Assembly: GCA_905215035.1 (NCBI GenBank)
Contig: CAJMOJ010000054.1
Coordinates: 1 to 13,477 of the forward strand
Origin: an uncultured bacterium
Lineage (GTDB): Bacteria > Actinomycetota > Coriobacteriia > Coriobacteriales > Eggerthellaceae
Length of the DNA stretch: 13,477 bases
Reading direction: 5' to 3'
Of this stretch, positions 1-8,800 are shown piece by piece (within the stretch, counting starts at the first letter, position 1; each line of letters begins with the position of its first letter). The position numbers and the translations under genes were made by a program. The notes beneath the pieces were generated by a model. The model had not been told where the DNA came from, made no database searches, and was given only the letters and a program-made list of their open reading frames with translations.

Positions 1-403
1 GGTCACTGTCACAAATTATGTTGACGGTTATGTCACCATCAATCCTGCAGAGAATCTCGACATCACCATCACTGGTAACAACGATACTTTCACCTATGAC
101 GGAACCGAAAAGACTGTTGAGGGATATACTTCTTCTGCAACTGAGGCACAAAATGTAGAGATCACTTTGGCTGAAGGTAAAGAAGCTAAAGCAGTTCGTA
201 CTGATGCTGGTACAACCAACATGGAGCTAACAGCAGCAGACTTCACTGCAACTTCACCTAACTACAAGACGGTCACTGTCACAAATTATGTTGACGGTTA
301 TGTCACCATCAATCCTGCAGAGAATGAAGTGATTGTATACATATCTGGAAATGAAAACTGGTTTATGTATGACGGAACCGAAAAGACTGTTGAGGGATAT
401 ACT
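1..403 (+). repeat. In-frame tandem repeat within surface protein gene (unit about 270 bp)
   Basis: Bases 1-55 are identical to 271-325, an offset of 270 bp or 90 codons. Bases 95-130 are identical to 368-403, an offset of 273, meaning one extra codon in the second copy. The DNA between these blocks is strongly diverged. Perfect nucleotide identity at block edges beside diverged DNA suggests gene conversion or recent unequal recombination. The array probably continues upstream of the window. Confidence 0.9.
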
Positions 404-1504
404 GCAAGGTCTAATAATGATCTCTATGATCTATCGAAACATGGTTCTAATCGTGATATAGCTGTAAAAAGAACAGATGCAGGCATTACGTTCATGGATT
501 TGAAATCGACTGATTTTATGAATCTTGACGGCAACTTTGCAAACGTAAAGTTCGACATTATCAAGGATGGTTCATTAATGATTGTTCCTCAGTCGATTGA
601 TCCTACTGATCCTACTGAGCCAACGGATGATCCAAATCAGCCAGTGTACAACGGTGTACAGGTAAGCACTCCTACTGATGTTGTTTATAACGGGCAGATT
701 CAGAATCAACCTATTCAGGTAACTGATGCAGACGGTAATGCATTGCCAGAAGATGCTTACACTGTGACGTACACTGATGCGGTAAATGTTGGAACGGTAA
801 CTGTTACTATTACTGGCCAAGGTAACTATGCTGGTCAAGTAACTCGTACTTATCAAATTACTCCAGCTACTTTGACAGTAACTACACCTAGCGCAACTAA
901 GACTTTCGATGGTGCAGCATTGACCAATACTGCTGGTACTCTTGAAGGCTTACAGGGTAATGACTCAGTAGTCTTTACTGTTAACGGAACCCAAACCGCC
1001 GTAGGTAATAGTGTTAATACTTATGCTATTGATTGGAATAATGCTTTAGCAAGCAACTATACCATCGTTGAGAACCTTGGTATTTTGACTGTTAACACTG
1101 CCCCTGTTGCTCCAGTTATCCCTGTAACACCTACCCCAACTCCTGTACCTGCAGGTCCTGGCGCTCCTGCCCCTGCTCCTGGTGTACCTACCCCAGCTGC
1201 AGCTGCTGCCGCTGCACCATTGGCTGCTCCCGTTGCAACTATCACTGATGATGCAACTCCATTATCAGCAGGTGAGACTATTGATGACGAGGACACACCA
1301 CTTGCAGCATTTGACCATGTTGATTGTTGGGTACACTGGTTCATCTTGGTAGGCATTATCTTGACTGCAATTTATGGCGCTTTAGTTGTACGCCGTCGCT
1401 TGGCAGTTGTTAAGGATGTAGACAAGTTGGAAGACGAAGTATTGGATAGCGCTACTGTGGGATCTACCCAATCGGCACCTGCTGATAATCGTCAGGCAAT
1501 TTAA
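2..1504 (+). CDS. Repeat-rich membrane-anchored surface protein, MBG-type domains (5'-truncated by window edge)
   Basis: The frame is open from base 2, so the gene starts upstream; the first in-window start-like codon, TTG at 167, lies inside a repeat and is not the real start. Order of parts: a roughly 90-residue repeat with the motifs TVTNYVDGYVTINPAE and YDGTEKTVEGYT (1-270), a divergent second copy (271 to about 590), an Asp/Pro/Thr linker (about 598-645), an MBG_2-like domain (about 645-875, YNGQ...NYAGQVTRTYQITPA), a second MBG-like domain (about 876-1095), a Pro/Ala-rich wall-spanning stalk (about 1095-1225), an acidic stretch, then one transmembrane helix (about 1325-1390) beginning HVDCWVHWF. 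An RRR stop-transfer and about 34 more residues would be cytoplasmic. There is no LPXTG-type signal, so anchoring is by the helix itself. MBG domains are known from bacterial adhesins; adhesion here is inference. The next gene follows after 32 bp. Confidence 0.88.
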   Translation, partial: VTVTNYVDGYVTINPAENLDITITGNNDTFTYDGTEKTVEGYTSSATEAQNVEITLAEGKEAKAVRTDAGTTNMELTAADFTATSPNYKTVTVTNYVDGYVTINPAENEVIVYISGNENWFMYDGTEKTVEGYTARSNNDLYDLSKHGSNRDIAVKRTDAGITFMDLKSTDFMNLDGNFANVKFDIIKDGSLMIVPQSIDPTDPTEPTDDPNQPVYNGVQVSTPTDVVYNGQIQNQPIQVTDADGNALPEDAYTVTYTDAVNVGTVTVTITGQGNYAGQVTRTYQITPATLTVTTPSATKTFDGAALTNTAGTLEGLQGNDSVVFTVNGTQTAVGNSVNTYAIDWNNALASNYTIVENLGILTVNTAPVAPVIPVTPTPTPVPAGPGAPAPAPGVPTPAAAAAAAPLAAPVATITDDATPLSAGETIDDEDTPLAAFDHVDCWVHWFILVGIILTAIYGALVVRRRLAVVKDVDKLEDEVLDSATVGSTQSAPADNRQAI

Positions 1505-1536
1505 GTGGTCGCAGTATTAGGAAAGGTTGATCAAAA

Positions 1537-2025
1537 ATGAGAAAGAACAACTGGATTGTTGCAATCGTTGTGGTCATCGCCGCTGCGATCCTCTTAGGCC
1601 TTTGGTTTGTGCTTGGTTTCTCGCATGTGGATGCTCCGCTTGATCCTGTACTGACCCTTGTTTGGGCAGTCGTTCTGGTGATTGCTCTTGCCGCTATTGC
1701 TTGGGCTGAGAATAAGCGTCGCGAGAAAATGCGTACTGCATTTGTTGGTAACGGTGTTTTGTACTCACCTGAGTTTGGCTTAGTGCAAACTTCTGGCAAC
1801 TCTGAGATTGATGCTTTGCATCGCACGCTTGCTGCTCAGGAATATCCTGATGAGGTAGCTAAACTGGACAAAAATAATCGCCCTGCATTTCGTTGGGTTG
1901 TTAAGTCTGAGAAGTTTGATGCTGATCAAGGCGTTTGGTCTGGCAAGGTATTTCGTGCGGGAGATTCAAGTGGTACAGCAATGCGCTTTGCTAATCGCGA
2001 GGAGTTAGCTGCGATTATTGCGTAA
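1537..2025 (+). CDS. Two-helix conserved hypothetical membrane protein
   Basis: ATG start with a good ribosome site, AGGAAAGG at 1519-1526, 10 nt upstream. The gene begins 32 bp after the upstream surface-protein stop, so the two are very likely one operon. The 162 residues contain two hydrophobic helices, about residues 6-28 and 38-59, joined by a short loop with the motif SHVDAPLDP. A basic stretch (ENKRREKMR) then leads into a soluble domain of about 95 residues with no enzyme motif I recognise. With a cytoplasmic N-terminus, the loop would face outside and the soluble domain inside. The function is unknown. From memory, similar proteins follow large surface proteins in other Coriobacteriia, suggesting a partner role in display, folding or signalling; that is inference. 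The frame stays open 35 codons past the TAA stop (to TAG at 2131), probably by chance. Confidence 0.85.
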   Translation: MRKNNWIVAIVVVIAAAILLGLWFVLGFSHVDAPLDPVLTLVWAVVLVIALAAIAWAENKRREKMRTAFVGNGVLYSPEFGLVQTSGNSEIDALHRTLAAQEYPDEVAKLDKNNRPAFRWVVKSEKFDADQGVWSGKVFRAGDSSGTAMRFANREELAAIIA

Positions 2026-2164
2026 GAGTTTGAGCGAGTGCGAGATTTACGCGTGGCGCATGGTGCTTGCATGAAACTTGCGCGAATTGCAAACGCTAGA
2101 AATAGTGCAAGGCTCAAGCCGAATATGAAATAGGGTTCCATCTTACATAGAGGTGGAATAGACA

Positions 2165-2210
2165 AAGAAGGCTGCGGGACAAAGATGTCTCACGGCCTTC
2201 TTGGTTTTCT
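2165..2210 (+). terminator. Rho-independent terminator of the surface-protein operon
   Basis: A 16-bp stem (arms 2165-2180 and 2187-2202) has one mismatch and two G-T wobbles. The loop is AAAGAT (2181-2186), followed by GGTTTTCT. It lies 140 bp beyond the 162-aa gene and closes the first operon. Confidence 0.8.
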
Positions 2211-2226
2211 GCAAGGATCTAGGTAG

Positions 2227-2382
2227 ATGCGCGCAATTGCTCAACGTATTCGTGCTGACTATTTGTTGACAAGAGACAAAACGGGGTTTGTTAAATCTAG
2301 TGTACCTGTGATGGCTCCTAGAGAATTTTTGGCGTTGTTGAAAGATAAGTACAACTATGAATATGACATGATTGATCTGTGA
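2227..2382 (+). pseudogene. PIN-domain (VapC-like toxin) C-terminal remnant
   Basis: A 51-codon frame runs ATG to TGA, with an in-frame TAG immediately before the ATG. The peptide reads IAQRIRADYLLTRDKTGF, then SSVPVMAPREFLALL, then EYDMIDL. This is the usual C-terminal end of PIN-domain toxins: an A-D-Y-[IL]-[IVL]-T-R-[DN] strand, a K/G-x-F turn, a [VI]PV strand and a P-x-EFL helix. Such proteins are about 130-150 residues long and need acidic residues in the missing N-terminal part, so this piece cannot be an active nuclease. No antitoxin gene is visible nearby. There is no clear ribosome site, although GGATCTAGGTAG precedes the ATG. It starts just after the terminator at 2165-2210, so the 5' part was probably lost by deletion there. 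The assignment rests on motif recall, not a search. Confidence 0.55.
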
Positions 2383-2428
2383 GTAAAAAGTCTCAAATTT
2401 CTTTACATATAGTGCATGATTGACAGAA

Positions 2429-2461
2429 ATGTCTCTAAAAATGACCTATTTTTAGAGACAT
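2429..2461. repeat. Perfect 14-bp inverted repeat (operator or terminator-like)
   Basis: Arms 2429-2442 (ATGTCTCTAAAAAT) and 2448-2461 are perfect reverse complements with a 5-base spacer, GACCT. No run of T follows on either strand, so an operator or protein-binding palindrome is as likely as a terminator. It shares the core TCTCTAA with the palindrome at 2481-2501. Confidence 0.75.
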
Positions 2462-2480
2462 ATTCTAACATATTACTCAA

Positions 2481-2506
2481 CATCTCTAATTATTAGAGAT
2501 GTTTTT
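2481..2506 (+). terminator. Perfect palindrome with T-tract (terminator or operator)
   Basis: Arms CATCTCTAAT (2481-2490) and 2492-2501 are perfect complements around a single T. As RNA, an 8-bp stem with a 5-base loop followed by TTTTT (2502-2506) is possible. It could end transcription through the PIN remnant, or be a second operator with the same half-site as 2429-2461. Confidence 0.5.
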
Positions 2507-2540
2507 AGAGGTTCGTGTTGTGCGTAATGGTGAATCTAAT

Positions 2541-2637
2541 ATCAAACCAAGATATAGAGACTTAATTCAGCACAAGTTCTAGGAAGGGAGAACAATAATT
2601 TCTCCCACAATAGGGCATGGCAAAATTCTGGTTTGAT
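2541..2637. repeat. Nested inverted repeats in the intergenic region
   Basis: ATCAAACCA (2541-2549) is the exact reverse complement of TGGTTTGAT (2629-2637). Inside lies a second pair, GGGAGAA / TTCTCCC (7-bp arms, about 2586-2606). No coding frame is convincing between 2383 and 2899. This may be the remains of a mobile or toxin-antitoxin region, or structured leader RNA; I cannot tell which. Confidence 0.35.
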
Positions 2638-2770
2638 CAATACTAAATCAGAGTTTTTCAGCTTGATTGATAGAAGTTTTTGAGAATACTCACTCATATT
2701 GTCATGTTCTATAAATAGCTTCCTGATCAGCCATAATAAAAAGCTATCAAACGTATCCTCTGACTTTATC

Positions 2771-2847
2771 TATAATGTGAAGAATATATGTGCAATAGCA
2801 TTGCAAAGTATCGTTATAGCAGATCAAAGCCCGAATTAACATGTTAA
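2771..2847 (+). promoter_or_regulatory. Candidate -10 box and palindrome upstream of the giant adhesin gene
   Basis: A consensus -10, TATAAT, is at 2771-2776, but no good -35 lies 16-18 bp upstream, so the promoter call is weak. The leader would be about 115 nt. Within it, TTAACATGTTAA (2836-2847) is a perfect 12-bp palindrome that could bind a dimeric regulator. Confidence 0.3.
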
Positions 2848-2899
2848 CTAACGGTAACTAAAGCATTGAGAGAAGAGCGGTAAAGAGAAGAAGGATCGT

Positions 2900-5800
2900 A
2901 TGATGCAGCCAACCCAAAGCGTAAACGAAAGTCGCGGAATTGCAGTATATCTTCGAAAATGTTTTATGGTCGCAGCGAGTGTTATTTTGGCAGTATCTTT
3001 GATGCCAGTAGGAGGCATTGAGGCACTTGCAGCACCGGGCAATCAAAATCAAGTTGAGCAAACAGACTCAAATAACTCAACAGGCCAAAATCCTACGGGA
3101 AATTCTTCTGGCAATGAGTCAGCTGGGTCCAATGGTCCTGTCAATCAAGATGGTGCAGCTGGAACTAGCGTAGATGGAAACGGTGCTACTGGATCTAATA
3201 CAACCGGATCTAGTGCAACAAATTCCAGTCTTGCGGATAGCGCTGGTGCTACAGGAGACAACAGTGCCAATGAGTCTTCTGAGCAAGCAGACACGCAGGC
3301 AGACACCTTAGCTGATGAGGCCGCTATTATGCCGTTTTCCATTACTGGTAGTGACCTTCAGCAGGCTATCGCAAACAATACGGTTCCTGGCCTTGATCCT
3401 GCGGGCGCAACGGTAAATTTGTTTGACTATACCGTTATCAATGGTGAAGCAGATACGTATGCGTATACGCAAGATAAATGGAATACTATGATTGCAAGTG
3501 GCATTAATGTTAACCACGCCCTTCTTTTTGGTAATCTTACAAGCCGTAATGTTACTGGTGTTAATGCAGACGCAGGTGGATGGTGGAATCAGGGTGGCAC
3601 TGATACTAATCCACTTGTGCAGAATATCGTCAAGAATACTCTTACTGATGGCTACCCTACGCTTAATAATCTTCCAACAAATACTGCTTCTGCTCTTACT
3701 GGACGCAATGGCAATGAATCGTTAGCATATTTATTTAATCCAGCCTCTTCTTTTGATACTGCATCACGTACTTCATATGAAGACGTAAAGGGATTGTTCC
3801 AATTAGATCAAAACACAGGTAATTACTACTACGACAGCACTAAAAACTTTGCTGAAGCAGATGTCACAGGATCAGATCCCAAGTTCCTTTTATGGGATAC
3901 CTCTGCTATGCGTCACACCTCTGCTGCAGATGCAGAACAGGGTTATTTCTTTCCTTTCAATAGTGGACAAGAAGTCTTTAATTATGACGCAACTACCCAT
4001 GAGATAACTGATGCTAATGTTGTATCAAATGCAGCTCTTGCTAATCATTATTTTGGTATGACCCTATCGGTCCCCTTTCGCCAACCAGTTGATGGTAAAA
4101 CATCCGCAACAGATCCTATGACCTTCTCCTTTACTGGTGACGATGACGTATGGGTTTTTATCGATGATGTTTTAGTAGCAGATTTGGGTGGTCTCCATGC
4201 AAAACAAACCCTTGAGATCAATTTCGCTACGGGCGCTGTTACCGTAAATGGAGTAACTCATACGCTCAAAGACTCGTTTGAATCAGCAGGTCGTGCCGAT
4301 GAGTTTACCTCAGGTTTTAATGAGAACACGTTTGCGTCTAACTCGGCACATACGTTGAAAATGTTCTATCTTGAGCGTGGTGGTTGGGCTTCCAACCTTG
4401 CACTTTCTTTTAACTTGCAGCCTCAATTGTTCCAGCAAATTCGCAAAGTCGATCAAGATGGTAATCCTGTTGCGGGTGCAACCTTTGATTTGTACGAAAC
4501 GGGTAGGGATTATGCTGTAGCGGCAGACGCATTGCCTGTATTAACAGGAATTACAACAGATGATGAAGGTTATGCTCGTTTTGCGTTGCCTAATGGTGAG
4601 CCGTTTAATTTCTCTGATCGCTACAACGCAGAAACACAAGCTGGTGGCTTTTATGTTTTACGTGAAACCAAAGCTCCTGCAGGATACAAGAGTTTGCCAA
4701 CGGATTTGGAACTTGAATTCTTGCCTGACACTACCATGCTTCGTGTATCCAATCGCTATGATGCAGGTGCCTTTGCAAGCTTTAATTCGTATGTAACAGG
4801 CGTTCCTGGCAATACCTATTATGGGCAGATGAGCCAAGGCGGCGGCTTGGCAACTGCAATTCCTGGTCTTGATCCTGTGACCGAGGCTGCACAAAAGAAT
4901 GGTCTAGTTGTTGCGGTTCCTATGTTGAAACATGAAACCAATGGACAGACAACATGGAATCCTCTTTATGGAAATACGCTCGATGTACTCAAAGAGGTAA
5001 GCTATACGGCCGGTGATCTTGATTCCGAAGACACCCGTAATGCTGTTCGAGGTGCTGCGCTTGAGGCGGCTCTCCGTCAGGCAGCTGGGTCGGTTGATGG
5101 ACAACTTAATGGTTGGTATCTCAGCTGGAATGACACGGAAAAACGATTGACTGGTACGCTCGAAAGCTTGCCAGGACGACCTGATCGTTACTTAAGTCAA
5201 AATGGAGGCGATGTCAGCAAGGCTGATATGCGCATGATGTATTGCCTGATTGAGCCAGCTGCCCTTGCTCGCGCGTTGAATATTTCAGAAGCAGACGTTG
5301 CTGCCCTTACCGCTGAGCAAAAATACGAGCGTCTTGGTGCTGCAATGAATGCGGCACTCAACGGTGGTGATGACGCGGTCCAAACACTTTTGAACACGGT
5401 TGATTATGTAGGAGATATGCCAGCAGATCGTGGTATTAATGTACTGGATATTAGCTCGTTTGCGCGTACGTTCCGATCAGTAATTTATATCCCTGACGAA
5501 CAGCGCGAATTACGTGTATGGAAGGTTGATGGCAATGGTAATCGCCTTGATGGATGCGTATTTGCTTTGTTTGAGAATGAGGATGATGCACGTGCGGCAA
5601 CGGGCGCAACGGTATCCAACAACGTGGTAACGGGGGTAACCGTTAATGGAGTCCCTGTTGCGCCGGGTCGCGGAAGCATTGTTGTGGGAGCTGGTATAAC
5701 CGGCCTTCCCCAGGCGGATAGTATTGGAACAAGCACTGCTGACAATCAACACGGAACATTAGTTTTTGCACCGTATGTGCAGAATAGCATTGGCACTGCG

Positions 5801-8800
5801 CACACTGAGTGGCTCAATTCTGATGGTAGTGATCCGACAGGTAAAATGATGTACCTCAAAGAGGTAGCAGCTCCTGAAGGATACGCTATCAATCAAACCG
5901 TTATCCCCGTTGTCCTTGGCAAGTACGGAATTTATGCCGATGCGGGTGAGGCTGACGATGGGGTGCAAGTGCTCGCGGGTGTTGGTAAACTCAACGCTAC
6001 CATGCGCAAGTACGCTGCATCTCCTGAGGTTAATCTTACGTTGCGCTATATTACCGCTACAGCCCAAACACAAGTATCACGCGGAGACACCTTAGGTGAC
6101 TTTGATGCTTTCAATGATGGCTGGGCTTCTACTGATAAAACCATGAATCTTGAGTATGGCACCAATGCTCTTGTTGATTATGGTTCACCCACTAAGTTTA
6201 CTGATGATCAGCTTGCACAAGGTATTGGTTATCCTGATGCGTTTGGTAATCAGCGACCCTTGTTTGTAACTGATGTGGGTTATATTCGTACAGCGGTAAC
6301 GCAAAACACCGCGCTCATGGATAGCCAACGTGAACCGGGTGCTGCATACGCCGGTGCGGAAGCTGATAGGTTAGTTGGTGATGATCTCACCGGTCTTTTC
6401 ATGATTCGCAACACCGTCCGCGTTGAGGATAGTTCTGTGCCTGAGTTATTGGTAACTAATCGCGTCGTTACAGAAGGTGGCGTAACAGCACCTGATGAGA
6501 CCTTCTCGTTTGAGGTCACCGCAACCGGTAAAACTGACGGCACCGTTACGGCACGTTCAATGGAGTATAAGGACACCCAATGGGTTCCAACGGGAGCTTC
6601 TGTCCCTGTTGTCTTTAAGAATGGTAAGGCAACGGTATCTTTGAAACATGGACAAGGTGTCTCTATCCCTGGCTTGCCAGAGAATGCTCAGGTGAGTGTT
6701 GTTGAATCGGCAGCACTTTCAGGTGACACAACGGGCGATCCAAGCAAACAACTCATGACGCAAGATGAATGGGATGCCAAAAAGACGACAGGCTTTGCTT
6801 TCCGCGACGTTGCCCTCAACGCTGAGGTGGCAACAACGCCAGCTGATCGCACTAAGACGGTAACGCATAATAATGAGAGTGCTCAGACTACCATTACATG
6901 GAGTGCGGGTGATGAGGCACAATCCTACGATGCGACGGCAATCCACTTTGTTAATCAGTATCGTGTCGTGCAAGCTTACACGCCACATGTTGAAATAACG
7001 AAAACACTTGAGAATCGTACCTTCTTAGCAACCGATGAGTTTGTTTTTGCTCTGACCCCCGCTCCGTTCTCTAATCCTGAAGGCACTGTTCCTATGCCAG
7101 CAGGTGCTACGGCAGGAACACAGGGAGCACTTACTTACATAAAGCATTGGCGCCCGAGTGCTGATGAGGTTGGAACGGACTCTGTTCAATTCCCTATTAT
7201 TGCGGGAACAGTAGGCAATCCTGATCCTAATGATGTAACCATCTTTACCGAACCAGGAACCTATACCTATCTCGTCACGGAAGTTCGCCCATCGCAAGGA
7301 TCTTCTATAGCAGGCATTTCCTATGACCCATCGGTCTATGCAATTACTATTGAAGTAACGCCTCATATGGAAAATGGCATCACGACTGGTTTCGATATTG
7401 AACCTATTCAAGTACGCAAGTCTGACGGCCCATCCAATGATGAGAACGCCTATGAGCAAATCTGGGTCAAAACAGATACATCGAGCGCAGATGACGCCTA
7501 TAAAGCAACCAATTTTATCAACACCTACAACGAAAACGTTGTCGATCCTGTTATCCGCGGTTACAAGAATTTGTTTGGTCATGAGGGCGCCGATACCAAT
7601 TTTGAGTTTGTCCTTGAACCGTTAGGAGCCTACCTGGTTCCTGATGCCGCAACCAAGGCTGCCTTAGGTGATGAAACAACTCTTACTGCTGAAGAAATTG
7701 CTGCACAGCTTGCGGGTTACACCTATGATACTGACGTGACTGCTGCCAATAGTATGGCGGCTCGTCAGCCCATGCCAGGTGGAACGTTAGCTTCAACAAC
7801 TTCAAGCGTAACCACTAAAGCCGACTCTGAGGGTCAAGTTCAGTTTGAAAGCTTGCACTTTGATAAGGATCAACTTGGTTTTGCTGCTGATGCTACAAGT
7901 GAATTAGGTGTGGTATTTAAGTACCAGGTGCGCGAGGTGCAGCCTACTACTAACGGCACGTTTGATGGTGAAGCACTTGAGGGTGCAACCAAGATTGATA
8001 CGGATGGCGATGGGGTAGTTGATAGTTGGAACTACCAAGGAACTACATATGACCCATCGGTTCGTACTATGTATTACTATGCCCACGTTGACGCTGCTGA
8101 TCCTGCCGATCCAAATGCAGGCACTATTATTCACGTTTTACGTTACGGTGAAACTCCTTTCTCAGGCATTACTGAAAACGGCGTGCTTGCTCCAGGTCAG
8201 CGCTTTACCAATACGTATGCTGCAACTGGTACCTTTACGCTTGATGCAGAAAAGATTTTGAATACCGTTGATGAAGAGGGTAATCTGGCCGCATCGCGTG
8301 AGTTTAGTGCGGGCGATCATTTTGAGTTTGTGGTCACTAAATCAGATGACGCTCCGGCATTGATGGATGCTCAAGGTAACCCAATCTCTCGTGTGGTAAT
8401 TGAGCCAACGAGTGGTACGAGTTATGGATTTACTCTTGGAACCGCAAGCTTTACCCAATCTGATATCGGCAAGACTTACACATATGCATTGCAAGAGACC
8501 GTATATGGTCAAGCAGGCATGAGTTATGACGCCGCACCACGTGTGATTGAAGTAAGCGTTGCTGATAAGGGCGATGGAACGCTGAGCACAAGTGCAACCA
8601 TGCGCGTCGGCAACGATGAGCCGGTACCTTTGACGAGTCCTGCCAAGATTGCTTGGACTAATACCTATAATCCTCTTCTTCCTTCATTAGGAAATCTTGA
8701 GATTACTAAGAAGGTAATTGCAGATCAAGATAGCCAGCAGGCATTGGATGCAGACTATCATTTTGTCGTCTATCTGGCTGATCAGGATGATGAGCCGCTC

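Noticed and set aside
1057..1356. Minus-strand Ala/Gly-rich frame
   Set aside because: Mirror image of the Pro/Ala-rich stalk codons of the plus-strand gene.
2026..2133. 35 in-frame codons after the TAA stop of the 162-aa gene
   Set aside because: No recoding signal is seen and the peptide has no recognised features; open by chance.
7025..7582. 185-codon minus-strand frame
   Set aside because: Antisense to clearly conserved FctA-like domains of the giant adhesin; no ribosome site and no recognisable domain.
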